Shown here piece after piece: positions 34,462 through 46,061 of a DNA stretch of 64,000 nt (within the stretch, counting starts at the first letter, position 1; every line of letters starts with the position of its first letter). A program made the translations under genes and the position numbers. Source of the stretch: Heliocidaris tuberculata (lineage: Eukaryota; Echinodermata; Echinoidea; Camarodonta; Echinometridae); NCBI GenBank assembly GCA_025618425.1, contig CM046851.1, positions 3,213,024 to 3,277,023 of the forward strand, written 5' to 3'. The notes below the pieces were generated by a model. The model was not told where the DNA came from and searched no databases. It saw only the letters and a list, made by a program, of their open reading frames with translations.

Positions 34462-34582
34462 CCCAAACCATGAGATATGGAGATATATTGCACGGTCATC
34501 CGGGTACTTTTACACAAACCATGAGATATTGTTTTAAAATTGCACGGTCATCCGGGTACTCTTGCGCAAACCATGAGATACG
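34462..34582. repeat. Tandem repeat, ~52-bp unit
   Basis: AAACCATGAGATA recurs at about 34465, 34516 and 34568, with TTGCACGGTCATCCGGGTAC between copies. Confidence 0.85.
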
Positions 34583-35138
34583 CCAATTTTTCTGGTCGCC
34601 TGAAAACCCTTCATACAAATAATAATATGTAATATCATAATTAGTTCTATGCTTTACAAATATCAGATAGTGACTATAATCTGAGAGGCAAATAAACTAC
34701 TTTAAAACCATCTTAAGCATGAATGAAAACAAATATATCTTTCTTAAAGTAGACAGAAATGTTATATAACGAGATCTAAATCAACTGTTTCTGAAGCACT
34801 TTTTTTTTAAAATGTTTCAGCACTTGCTGATCAAAGTAAATGATTCAGTGAAAATGATTTTTTTACATTCTACATGGGCACTGTGAGTTCAGAAACAGTA
34901 ACATTTGTGAGCTGTTAAAGTGTACCGATCACCTGAAAAAATTAAATCTGTATACAGCTAGAGTGTATAAAAATAACCTCAAAACACTTTACCTGACCTT
35001 CTATGGGTTAACTTATAAGGAGTAGGAAGAAAATAAATGAAAACATAAAACCCCCTTGCACCGAACCCAACTCCGACTTGTTAATTTCCATGTAATTCAG
35101 CTCTTGAGCTGCCATTGAATTTTTCAATACCCTTTCAA

Positions 35139-35160
35139 TTCAATTCAATTCAATTCAACT
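35139..35160. repeat. (CAATT)n microsatellite
   Basis: Four tandem CAATT units. Confidence 0.9.
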
Positions 35161-35321
35161 CAGCCATCTAATGGCGATGAATAATTCAAAAATTCAAACA
35201 TTAAACATGTGATTTCATTGAAAAGGTAGACTTTTTAGGTGTTGTTTTCTAACCTCACATGTGTCTCCAGATATCAGAAAAATAAGGAAATCCATCTACA
35301 AATATATGACCCCTCCAACAT

Positions 35322-35440
35322 TTATAATAATAATGACTCTTTCTTATAAAGCGCTTTATCAGTTACAACGTAACCTACAAAAGCGCTTACATGTACAGTA
35401 TTATTATTACCCTGGTCACTAGATTCAATTATACAATTCA
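35322..35440 (-). mobile_element. SINE 3' fragment, reverse orientation
   Basis: ATAATAATAAT, then CTTATAAAGCGCTTTATCAG, then ATTATTATTACCCTGG: the order and motifs of the 3' half of the SINEs at 12508 and 39766. Confidence 0.6.
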
Positions 35441-35568
35441 GCAATTTACAGTGTGTTCTACATGTAGTATGCTGTATTGTTTGAAAGTAATTTTTATTTT
35501 CATCGTTTTTATTACTCTCAGTCACAGACATTAAAAACACAAGAAGTATATACATCACAGATATGTCA

Positions 35569-35930
35569 CGGAGGTACTAGGCAAGCTTACCTAGTACCTC
35601 CTTGGATATACAAAACAATAGTATACAATCAAAATACATGTAAGTATATTCAACCGCAGATTGTGGACATTTTTACGCCACGAGAGAGCAACGTGTTCGT
35701 TATCTGATCATGCCGTAGCCCTGCAGGACGCAAACTTTGGACAGGCTGGTCGCCACGCAACATGCACTCTTAGCCTAAGCTCGAGCTCTCGTATGAGAAT
35801 CAGTTGGCTTCGTGCAATCCGAAATGTGTTGCAGTTAGTCCGACGGTCGCGTTCGACACACAAACTTTGTGTAGGAGTGAATGGGGCTTACGCAATCCTG
35901 ACTTTCCCCACGGCTGCCTGGTAACATGTC
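35569..35930. other. Hairpin followed by a CpG-containing unidentified block
   Basis: GGAGGTACTAGG and CCTAGTACCTCC (35572-35602) form a perfect 12-bp hairpin with an AAGCTT-like loop. A complex block with several CG and CGACG motifs follows (35650-35925), with an 87-codon ORF that I do not recognise. Probably a decayed transposon. Confidence 0.3.
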
Positions 35931-35996
35931 CCTTTAATGACTTAAATCTCTCAAGTAAAATCTTCTTGTAACATATAAAATGCTACTGATTTTCCT

Positions 35997-36544
35997 TTAA
36001 AGGGAATTCCAACCTTAATAGCAAACTTCTGATAGAAAGAGGAAAAATCAGAGAAGCTGATAGGTGAAAGTTTGGACAAGTTATAAGAAAGTAATGAATT
36101 TTGGAAAGTTGTAATAACTATATGGGCATTTCAAGTTGGCCGAATCGGTAATGTCACCGTGATGCAGTGGCGGACAAGTCCTCCATTTGCTCCAACACAC
36201 AAAATTACTCAAATGTCATTTTTTTCAAAAAGTATTACTCAGTAGGATTTTTTTTGAGGACCTATAACAATATGCTATCTACGATATATTTTGAGCACTC
36301 CCCGAGGGAAAAGGGGCTTTGGAGAAAACTGCAAATTATTATTTTTGTGTTGACTGCCAGTATGTCACAATCAACTCCCCACATTGCCAATTAGGGATTC
36401 ACTTAAATGTAGTGATCTCATTTTTCAAACATCCATAACTTTCTTAGTCCTTGTCCGATTTCTTTAAAACTCTCACCATCATGTTTTTCTTATTTTTCTG
36501 CTTTCACAAAAATCATCTTATTACCAAGGTTGGATTGCCCTTTA
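35997..36544. mobile_element. Most complete family A DNA element, ~548 bp
   Basis: TTAAAGGGAATTCCAACCTT at the left and AAGGTTGGATTGCCCTTTAA at the right are inverted termini. The interior carries no ORF but keeps all the family landmarks listed for 15977-16519, which makes it the reference copy here. Confidence 0.85.
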
Positions 36545-36923
36545 AAATAAAATTTCTATAAAAAAATTCAATAAAGTTAAATTATGCTTATTACAACTAC
36601 CTGAAAGACCTTTAAGAAACGTTGAATTGTAGGCATGGCACTTGTAGTTTTATATCTTATCACTTATTCGAGAGCAAAATCATGAATGACTAGTAAATTC
36701 TTTTTAATGAATAATCAGCTGTGATTAGATAAGCACTCGAATTGGCAAAACATAGTTGAATGCCACAGACTTCTCTATAATTACATGTACAATACAGAAG
36801 ACGTGTTAGCAATTAGAGAGGATACAATAGCCCTGTATATGCATGAGACTATGATTAAATTGAAAGACAGTTAAATAAAAGTAATATTTTACTTGGGCTA
36901 TAAATAACATATTTGACATTATA

Positions 36924-36975
36924 CAGGGTGACCACAAAGACGTCAGAGAGATACGCTTGTCTCGAGAGACAACAT
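36924..36975. mobile_element. Possible mariner terminus fragment
   Basis: TATACAGGGTGACCACAAAG resembles the TACAGGGTG… terminus common among mariner elements and the end at 46062. No opposite end is seen. Confidence 0.3.
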
Positions 36976-37100
36976 AAATATTCAATAATAATAATCTTCA
37001 AAAACCATAGTGTAATTCACTCGAAATTAGGGCTGAGTTCTAACAATCCTGATCAATTGTATAATGATGAAGTACTGAAGGTTTAATTGTGTTGGTTTTA

Positions 37101-37457
37101 GAGTGCGTTTATACTTTCTTTGCCAAGGCAGAATGAGCGTTTTGAAACGCTCATCTAAAACACAGTTTCACGGGGTACTGTTTATGCTTCTTTTCTCCAG
37201 GCAAATTCGGGCTCTGCAGCAGGATTCGCGAACCTCACTGCGCGTGCTACGCATTTCTATGACATCATATAAAAACACATTTACAAATGATTTTGCGTTT
37301 ATGTTTCCCCATAAACTGTGTTTTTGGAGAAACGCAGATTCAAAACGCACCTTTAAATCGGCGATTGTACAAAAATGACTGTGGATGCAACCGTGTTTTG
37401 AACTAAACGCGTAACAAAAGGCTCGTTCTGGTCTGAAAAATGGGAGCATAAATGCAC
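37101..37457. mobile_element. ~357-bp MITE flanked by TTA
   Basis: Starts GAGTGCGTTTATACTTTC and ends GAGCATAAATGCACCC, with TTA outside both ends, as in PIF/Harbinger elements. Paired GAAACGCTC/GAGCGTTT and AAACACAG/CTGTGTTT motifs inside. Confidence 0.6.
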
Positions 37458-37561
37458 CCTTAGTGATCTACCTATAGGGAAATTCCCCTCACCACTGAAA
37501 GGTTCTCAGGATCTTATCAATATAATGTTCCAAGAAGCCAGGTGTGCCAGAGTAAAGAGAC

Positions 37562-38037
37562 TATAGTTATGTTCATACGGGACTTGTAGTTTCGAAACTT
37601 TAAGTTAACGAAACAACAGCTCACTAACAACGACGAGAGTTCATACGGGCCCGAAACAACAACGCTCGTTGTTCTGAGATTACAAATCGAGCATTAGTCA
37701 TTAAACAACGAGACTGCTAAACTTAAAGTTTATTCTGTCCACACGGTCCATAACTACGAGAAGGATCCCCGCTCCTCGTGGTTTGGGCATTAAACACAAG
37801 CTTGCTTGTAGTTCTGGAACTACAAGTAAACTTAAAGTTTTGAAACTACGAGTCCAGTCATGCGGTCTGAAACTACAAGATAACTTAAAGTTTCGAAACT
37901 ACGAATCCGCTCATACGGTCTGAAACTACAAGATAACTTAAAGTTTCGAAACTACGAGTCCGTTCATATGGTCTGAAACTACCAGATAACTACAAGTGAA
38001 ACTTTAAGTTTAGCTCCCTTCGTGTGAACCTGACTAT
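37562..38037. mobile_element. MITE containing a 53-bp tandem array
   Basis: The left end TATAGTTATGTTCATACGGG and the right end TTCGTGTGAACCTGACTATT are imperfect inverses. Inside, a 53-bp unit built of GAAACTACAAGATAACTTAA and GTTTCGAAACTACGA repeats, with boundaries at 37861, 37914 and 37967, and degenerate units continue to the left. TTCGAAACTTTAAGTT-type self-complementary pieces recur throughout. Confidence 0.7.
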
Positions 38038-38175
38038 TCCTTTTCTTTCTGCTTATTGACATAATAACAGATGATTTGTCAATAATGCCAAGCTCTCTGC
38101 AACCGTCTTTCGCTCTTCCAACGTCGGTTCATCGTCTAATAATTAACTAGCCGCAATTAGCTCCCTTCCCTGCTG

Positions 38176-38385
38176 TCTCTCTCTCTCTCTCCTTCTCTCT
38201 CGCACCTCTCTCTCTCTCATTCTCTCTTTCTCTCTTTCACTCTTTTCCTCTTTCATAGCATTTTCTCATCTCACTTCTCCCCTTTCTCCCTCCCTCTCTC
38301 TCTCTTTCTTCCCTCTCTGTCTCTCCGTGCTCCTCTCTCTCTTTCTCTTTCTCTCTCCCCTTTTTCTGTCCTCCTCTCTAACAAG
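38176..38385. repeat. CT-rich tract
   Basis: (CT)n with C-rich interruptions. Confidence 0.9.
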
Positions 38386-38610
38386 GAACAAAGGTAACAC
38401 TCATGTCAGGTGCAAATACAAAGATAAAATCATCTCACCGTGTCATGGTAAACTCTCCTCAAAGGGTGCATCAAGAAATACTGGTGTATGTCACTGAACA
38501 TTTTAAAAAAAACAGATACAGGAATCAGCATGCTCAGTAACAAATATATTGATGTATGCATGATCTAAGTATTTAGTGAAGTGTCAGTGACACTTTCATG
38601 GTGGAGAAAC

Positions 38611-38763
38611 TGAATTGTAGGTTCTCCTGATGACGATCAGAGCATACTGATCGAAATGTTGAGAACCACAGAGCTCTTAGCGGAGCTCACCAGCCCTTTT
38701 CAGGGCTCTTATTCCTCGAAAGAATTACATGGTGTAACCCTGAAAAACTAAACCTACAATTCA
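38611..38763. mobile_element. 153-bp palindrome-ended element
   Basis: TGAATTGTAGGTT at 38611-38623 is exactly inverted at 38751-38763. The core has nested stem-loops (GAGCTC…GAGCTC, CCCTTTTCAGGG), like a small structured element. Confidence 0.65.
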
Positions 38764-39765
38764 TGATCTAAGTAGTTAATTATCTAAATGGTCAAAACAA
38801 TCATCAATAATGCAAAAAATTATTGCAACTTACATAATAAAAATGTGTTATCGTTCCTCAAAAGAAAACATTGTTGCCTGAGCAAAACCTGTGTCACACA
38901 AGTCACAAATTAAACCCAATATGATTCCAGTAGTACATATATATATCCAGTAGTATATATTCCTTAAAAGGCACATATTTTCAACTTATCACCTAGATAT
39001 TCAAAAATATTTCAAACATATTATCAATGATGTTTTATACTTGATATTGTATTGCATTAAAGAGGACTTATTCAAAGCCTCTTTGGCACTCAACTGTCTA
39101 ATTTTGAGACACCCTATATTTTGTGCATTAGACTGAGACAAAGCAATCAATTTCAGCTTTGCACAATGTAGTTTTTTTTCTACCATCCAGAAATGAATCA
39201 ATAGTATCCACATTTACTCCCCGAATATGGATCACCACCACTCATATATTGACAGGCAAATATGCTGCAATTATCATTCTAGAAGCTCTGTAAGCCCTGT
39301 AAATACCATCAATTGTCCCTGCCTACTGGAAACTGATTACTGTAATGCGTATCATCGTTTCTTTAATTACATTATTAGACATGCCTATATACCACATTAA
39401 CATAGTATACCATTTAAAGTGAAGAGAGTAGCCATGTTTAGATTTCCTAATTGCCTTGAAATAACACAAATGTATGAAAGTATAATGTGAATTAAAGTTG
39501 CAATCTGAGCTGACATTTTTTAAAATTTTCTAGTAATTTGCAAAGTGCAAAGATACAAAATTAGAAGAATGCTCTTTTTACTTTTTAAAAATATACAAAA
39601 AAGACGAGTCACAAAATCTATGGTAGATGTTAAAGGCTTCCTCCTAGTTTACAAGTCGCATTTACATTTCAAAGAATAATTTGAAATCTTATTTCCCATC
39701 TGTGTGGATAATTGCCATTTTGCTTATAAAAGATAGAAATAATATTTTCTAATGAATATAGAAAT
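38764..39765. other. AT-rich noncoding DNA
   Basis: Nothing recognised. Confidence 0.4.
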
Positions 39766-40028
39766 AATAATAATAAGGGTCACTTCTTGTATAGCGCTCA
39801 TGTCCGTCACAATGTGACGCTCCTGGTGCTCCAACATTTTTACCTCGGGGTCATAGCTTGGAGACCAAATATGTAGCGCTCAAGCATATCGGGTACCCAT
39901 TTACACCTGGGTGGAGAGTGGCTTAGTAGATTAATGTCTTGCCAAAAGATGTTAGTGTCGGGCTGGGACTTGAACCCTCAACCTTCTGATTGAGAGTCCA
40001 GTGAATGAACTACTATGCCATGACACCT
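39766..40028 (-). mobile_element. Near full-length tRNA-derived SINE, reverse orientation
   Basis: On the minus strand the head reads GGAGGTGTCATGGCATAGTA with a B-box GGTTCAAGTCC, followed by the CACCCAGGTG body and TATACAAGAAGTGACC, and then the (ATT)n tail at 39766-39776. The tRNA-like head marks it as the same family as 9597-9959. Confidence 0.85.
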
Positions 40029-41821
40029 CCAACTGAAAATGAATTCAAGGCATCTACAGTAGATGTTAACAGCTTCACATTCATTCAGAACGGGGCATTC
40101 TTCTATCTATATTAGCTCCTAATCTATAACTTTCCAATTTATCACCTTCCGCGTAAAATACTACTAGTACCATTCACATGACTACATCTATCACTTAAAT
40201 CCTCCTTCCATAAATTTGAACATATTGTTGTTTACCTTTATAACAATAACAATAAAGAAAATGATGTTACTAATAATAATGAAAGTAAAAATAAAATAAA
40301 ATAAAGTAAATCTAAACAACTAATGATTTAAAAATTGTTCAAAATATAAATATTTATTGTAGCTATCAATGATACTAGTATTTTTATTTTTTTCAACGGT
40401 TTATGCAAGTAAAAAAATGGAAAATGGAATGGCCAACAATCTGAATCTGAATCTGATGCAGTATGGCTTCATTCCTGGAAGAGTAAAAAAAATGAGTCTT
40501 CTCTACATAAACATAAAAACTATCGAATGTGCACAGGGAGTGAAAACAAACTTACAACCTTCTACATCTAAACCTCTTGACATCACATTGCAAAGAAAGA
40601 AAGAGGAGAAATGATCCGACAACTCAAAATCACCAACAAGTTGTAAATGTAGCAACAGAGCAAATGAAGAAAAGTGGGACTTCTCTGAATTGATGATAAC
40701 ATGATTTTTCAAGGAGTTTTACTGCAGTGAACTACAAGTGTTTTATGTCACTGAAAAGCTTGGAATCTGCAGTTTAAGAAAATATGCAGAACAAAAAAAA
40801 TGTATTATAGCGACTTACTGATGATGTTGAGCTGATGGGTCATATATGCTGACGACCCATGATTCATAAATTGAAATGATGAAAGGTCAAGTTTATCTAG
40901 CCTTTTGTATCCTTACTCCAATTTCATTCCAATCATGTTTATCTGTATTATATAAAGTGAGAGACGTCTTGACATGGCATGCTAAGAAATATGGCATTTA
41001 AACAATTTAAAGCATTGCTACACTACAAGAAACATGCTAAGAAATGTGATGTTTAAATTAAAGAATGGGTGTTACTTCACTGTCCATAGAGGGAGGGACA
41101 TTTCGGCATGCCACAAAACATGGCATAAGATCTCTGGAAAACATAACTTTATTAAAAGGATACCTGATCGAGACAGGCTTGTAAAAAGTGGTATGAACAT
41201 AATAAAAGCCTTATCCACATCAAATGGTAAACAAACCAAAAAAATTGCCATAGCAACGTAAAATTACATAAGCATAGTACTCATCAACTTTCTCTTTCTT
41301 ACAACACACAGATAAGTAATTACGCTTTGGGGCATCCGTTGCGCTTTTTCCACCTCACTTGCCCTTCACCTACATATAAAATGTTTTTTATTTTGCAGTA
41401 GCAGTTTCTTGAGACGGTTTACCCTGCCATAGGTGAACAAGGCTCAAGAAATCAATACCACTCTACACAACAAAGGATCCAACTAAAGCCTGTCTGATCT
41501 AGATGCAATTGTACATCAGAGATGAGAGCATCCAAAGCATAAATCATTCCACTTTCCCTGCTGCAGTACATCAAAATTGTTGTGCTTCACTGTTCCTTTT
41601 CTGTGTTAAATACAATTTATATGTGGCCTTGTATAAATGGTATGTTCCATCACATCGCACACAATGCATGCACCTATTTCCTTCTTGAAGTCGACTGGTT
41701 CAAATTGCTGTGTGGTATTCAGAAAAAAAGTACTACTACTCGCTTTAAATATTAAACTATTTTTAAGATTGTGTTAATGGTATAGTTATGTGTCATTTTG
41801 CACAAATTCATGATATACATG

Positions 41822-41860
<39 letters not shown>

Positions 41861-42308
41861 TAATCTTCTTTTAATGAAGATATGACTTTCATTTCAATTA
41901 TCTTTTTCTCAAGTGATTTGACAAGGGAGAAAGTCTTTGCAATCATTTTCTTAGTATTCCATGGGTGATATAAACAGTGGTGGAATCAAAGATATATAGT
42001 CACATGTACATTATCATGTACTAAGCTATAGAAGAAAAAAAAATCAGCTTCGTAGACCGATTTGCTTTCAAGAACACTGCACCACTCATATCCACCACTA
42101 CTACTGGCCAGCAAAATCATAAAAATGAATCTTTATTCAGTGGATTATTAATAAAAGTCAGGTCCATATTAGAAGTGAGCCTCTGCGCTATAGCAAAAAA
42201 AGAGAAGTAAATACCAACAAAACAATATTGGTGTTTATGTTTACTTTAATAGTAAAATCGAATCAACTGTATACCTGATGTAATTTTAGGTTAATGTCTC
42301 CTTTTTAC
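40029..42308. other. Mostly AT-rich noncoding DNA
   Basis: This contains an (AT)n microsatellite at about 41827-41858 and several short ORFs without recognisable similarity, including an 81-codon frame at 40369 with a hydrophobic start. No gene is supported. Confidence 0.4.
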
Positions 42309-42398
42309 CATATGCTGAGAGCAAGAAGGGTGTTAGGGCATTCATGCATATACTTTTATATAGAGTTAATGCCCTTCCAGTGCTCAACAAACGATATG
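42309..42398. repeat. Hairpin element, family H copy 2 (diverged)
   Basis: CATATGCTGAGAGCAAGAAG on the left and the inverse GAGTTAATGCCCTTCCAGTG … CGATATG on the right share the AAGGGC/GCCCTT stem of the family but have more mismatches. Confidence 0.65.
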
Positions 42399-42539
42399 TA
42401 AAAATAAAGTCAATTAGTAGGGCTGTCATAAAAGATCTACTGAGACCAATGCATCAAGCCAGATAGATATAAACAGAGGAAAGGAAGAGCAGGTTATTAA
42501 GGCATCGCTAAATAAGATAAGAGATTGAGACGGATGAAG

Positions 42540-42700
42540 ACAACTTTACCGCGATCAAGAGGTGCTTGCGGAAAATGGCCCGAGATCCTGATTTTTGCCG
42601 ACCCTTCTTCCCAAAGCCCTCGAGATCGGTTCCCTGGATGCGGAGGCACTGGCCGATTAAATTTCAACCTCTTGGCCTAGTATCCTATATAAATGGAAGC
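42540..42700. other. GC-richer complex block upstream of tandem array
   Basis: Inverted pieces (CAAGAGGTGC near 42557 and CAACCTCTTGG near 42666) and a TATATAAA at 42686 suggest a transposon relic. The 71-codon ORF is not recognised. Confidence 0.25.
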
Positions 42701-42739
42701 ACTTTAAGAACTGGAACAAGGTCCGACAAAAGAAAGAAA

Positions 42740-43290
42740 GGAAGAAAAGAGCTTAATTCCCTGGGGAATTGTTCCTTCTGAGAAACCTCTCATCAAGAAG
42801 CAGGTTAGAGAATGTCACATGATGAGTGAAAAAATTTGAGAGAAGATGAAAAAATGATGAGGATAAAAATGAAGGAATAGAGGACAGATGTCGAGTGAAG
42901 AGAAGATTGGAAATGCTATTCCCTAGGAAATTGCTCTTTCTGAGAAACCTGTCATTAATAACCATGTTAGAAGACATCATCTACTCACAGGAAAACTTGT
43001 GGTGGGATGGAGAGATGATGAATTGTATATTTAATTAGGAAAATGTTTGGTGAAACTTGGAAGAGCTGACAAAAAATAAATTAGAGAATAGAGAGAAGAC
43101 ATGTTAAAGATTCATTCCTGAGTGAATCATCCGCTCTGAAAAACCTCTTATTAAGCACATAAGGTGTTACATAGGCACATACAATAATGGAAATTTTATA
43201 GATGGAAATCAAGGAAAATGGCAGTTGGAAAAGCTGAGAAAACAGAAGAGTTAGTGGATAGAGACGAGTTAAGTGAATGAAATTAGGAAA
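42740..43290. repeat. Diverged tandem array, unit ~165-190 bp, three copies
   Basis: ATTCCCTGGGGAATTGTTCC at about 42753, its variant at 42918 and a weaker one at 43111 are each followed by CTGAGAAACCTC-T-ATTAA and a GAAAA/AGAGAAGA-rich spacer. Confidence 0.75.
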
Positions 43291-43694
43291 GTGGAATAGT
43301 TAAAAAGATAGATCTGTATAGTGCATTAATAAATTTTATAAATACATATATGCGATGAACAGGGCAACAGGGTAAAGCACATATTTATCTTGCCAATTAG
43401 TCTTCAAAACTATGATCGTGTTTGTACACATTGTCAATCAAATGCACAAGCTTATTTTTTTCTAACTTTATTGTTTCTTGTTGCTACACACTGCATACCC
43501 CCCCCCCCATGTTCAGGGATATAACAACATTCACTCCTACATGATTGACAGGATTTAATGGGAAGTTAGTTTAGAGGTCATGACACTAAGATCAGTCCAA
43601 CTTCCGATACTGCTGCATTATTAAAAAAATTGAACAGGTTCTCTTCTACAATGGCCACATTTATATAATTTTCAGAATACTCTGGACGCCTATA

Positions 43695-44910
43695 CAGTGT
43701 GTATCAAAAAAAAAGTACACACTTTGAAAATATCCTCTAAAATCAAAATTTAACAATATCTATGTGATTTTTTTCTTATGAAATTATGGGTGAGGGTCTG
43801 TTCCATCGGATGACACTATGAGTCCTGACAATATTTTACGCTCGAGTGAGTACTGGCTACTTTTGTAAAACTCACCAAAAAAAATGGTTTGCGCAAAAGT
43901 GCCTCAGACCTTTAGTTTGATCAAAGTGCCTATCAGGCAGTAGCTGCATGTTCTCTGTTCAGTATCAATAATTGATTTAAACAATCATTTAATCCTTAAT
44001 CCTATACCTAGCCACACACTCCCACCCTTCCCCCCCACACACACACTCAAACGCCCCACACAAAACATTGTAGATTTTGTCTTTCTGCACACAATTCCAT
44101 TTTTGACTGGAGCATGTACATGTTTGATCGGAGAAATGTTAAAACATTATTTTAATCAATAAATTTCCTTCTTTTTGAATTCTTATTCATCATACAAGAT
44201 GTTGTTTATACAATGTAGGGTCTTGTAACTTTTACAATGAATAAGAATTTTGAAGAAGAACATATGTAAATGTTAGGGTTCTCTTCCCATTTCCCATTAT
44301 TGCATTCAATCTTCAGGCAAATTTGGGTACTGATGCAGATGATTTGTGCTGGAAAGACTCCAACTGCGATGGTGATCGCGGTTGAGGGGGTGGGGTGGGG
44401 ACAGTGGTGTAGCCAGCCATTGGGTGAAGCTGGTGTAGCTTCTTGAAAGTCCAGGGGGGAAAAAAATCAGTACAACTTGCTGTGCTCATGATGATTGTAC
44501 AAGAATGCAGCTATCCAGATACAAAATAACTTGTCTTGGGAGCATCCCGCCCCTCCCCTTTATCAATATCTGGATACACCACTGTAGGTGTGCACAACTA
44601 GGTATAGGGTTAAGGATTGAATGATTGTTCAAATCCATTATTGACAATTAACAGAGGACATGCAGTTACTTCTTAATACTCACTTTGATCAAATTCAGAG
44701 TTTGAGCCATTTTTTGCGCAAACCAATTTTTGCGTGTTTTACAAAAGTAGCCAGTACTCTCTCAAATGTAAATACTGTCAATGCTCATAGCGTTATTCGA
44801 TGAAACCGACCCTCACCCATAATTGCGTAAGAAAAAATCATATCAATATTGTGAAATTCTGATTTTGGAGGATATTTTCAAAGTGTGAACTTTTTTTTTG
44901 ATAGGCACTG
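43695..44910. mobile_element. Tc1/mariner-type element with ~320-bp terminal inverted repeats, 1,216 bp
   Basis: TA flanks both ends (43693-43694, 44911-44912). The left CAGTGTGTATC(A)9GTACACACTT and the reversed right CAGTGCCTATC(A)9GTTCACACTT begin inverted repeats that can be followed through TGAAAATATCCT, AATTATGGGTGAGGGTC, GTACTGGCTACTTTTGTAAA, GGTTTGCGCAAAA and TTTGATCAAAGTG to CCTATACCTAG, about 320 bp. Indels and substitutions are frequent. No transposase ORF remains. A hAT MITE is inserted near the right arm. Confidence 0.85.
44402..44584. mobile_element. hAT-like MITE nested in the Tc1/mariner-type element
   Basis: CAGTGGTGTAGCCAGCC at the left and CTGGATACACCACTG at the right are inverted. 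No exact target duplication remains. Its position inside the other element shows it arrived later. Confidence 0.7.
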
Positions 44911-44912
44911 TA

Positions 44913-45772
44913 GAAACATATAATGTGATAAGTAAAACAGAACGTTATTGAAATTATATTATTATCATCTACATGTATGTGCTCACAGAACACAAAAATC
45001 AATGGAAACTTCCACTTTACAGAACATGGACATCCTTGCCACCTATTCTATCAAAGAATGTCACCACCAAACTTTTTTGTAAATTAAACATTCAACCCTC
45101 CTCTCACCATGCAAGCTCAGGTTCAATATTTGTTTGTTTCCTACGCTGCGTATTGTCTGCTTTGTCTGCCTCGCTAAGGAACCAAATTCCTCTCGGACAC
45201 TTCTACTCACTGCTCAGAAGTAACAAGCCAGATGTCATTGATTTATTTGCTGTTTCCACGGCAACAATGCTCTCAATACCCAGAGAGATAATCACGCTTT
45301 ATGACAGCTAACCATACCAGATTGCCAAGTCGCTGTAACCACGCACACTATTACAGAAACCCACTCCTCAAAGGCATAACGTGTAACGACCAACCACCCT
45401 CTAAATTTGTTGCATTAAAGTTTCCTTTTCCATTACTTAAAATAATGGAGTAACTTACAAGTTACATTGAATGAGTCTGAATGATAATGTCACATGATAC
45501 AATATTTTCATAAGCATGGTCGTCAAAGCTTATGAGACCCACTAGTATTTTTCTTAGATGGCAGTTTAAGGTTATTTTTCTGCTCATGGAGTCGATTCTT
45601 TACGTCTACAATACCAGCAGGAATCATATGAAATCATAACTTGAAATTCCCATCACTATTACATGTCACCAATTGTTCAAGATAGATTTCCACTCCTCTT
45701 TAAAAAAACAAAAAACAACAAAAACCCTTGATCATTATCACCACTGATGATGAAATCACCTGCCAGATTGTT

Positions 45773-45775
<3 letters not shown>
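44913..45775. other. Noncoding, with an X-box-like motif
   Basis: A 112-codon plus ORF (44973-45311) is unrecognised. GTTTCCACGGCAAC at 45252-45265 is a near-consensus RFX X-box palindrome. The surrounding 45120-45380 is complex and could be regulatory. Confidence 0.3.
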
Positions 45776-45838
<63 letters not shown>

Positions 45839-45960
45839 AGAGGAGAGAAAGAGATAGGATAGAGATATAAAGAGAGATAGAAAAGAGAAATATCTGTAAA
45901 GAGAGAGGGAGAAAGAAATAAAGAGAGAGAGAGAGTGGGAAAGAAAGACAAAGATAGGTA
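45776..45960. repeat. GA-rich microsatellite
   Basis: About 27 uninterrupted GA units, then degenerate AGAGA/AAAGA. The antisense CT frames give long Ser/Leu pseudo-ORFs. Confidence 0.95.
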
Positions 45961-46061
45961 GAAAGACAAACACAGCGAGAGTCAGCAGGAGGGAGACTGG
46001 ACAGATACCAAAATGTGTCAATGTATCTCTGCACTGTTACGCACCAATGAAATTAACTTTA

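Noticed and set aside
39960..40028. Functional tRNA gene on the minus strand
   Set aside because: Same reason: it is the head of a reverse-oriented SINE.
44973..45311. 112-codon plus ORF
   Set aside because: No recognised similarity, no flanking splice sites of quality; open length is not remarkable for this composition.
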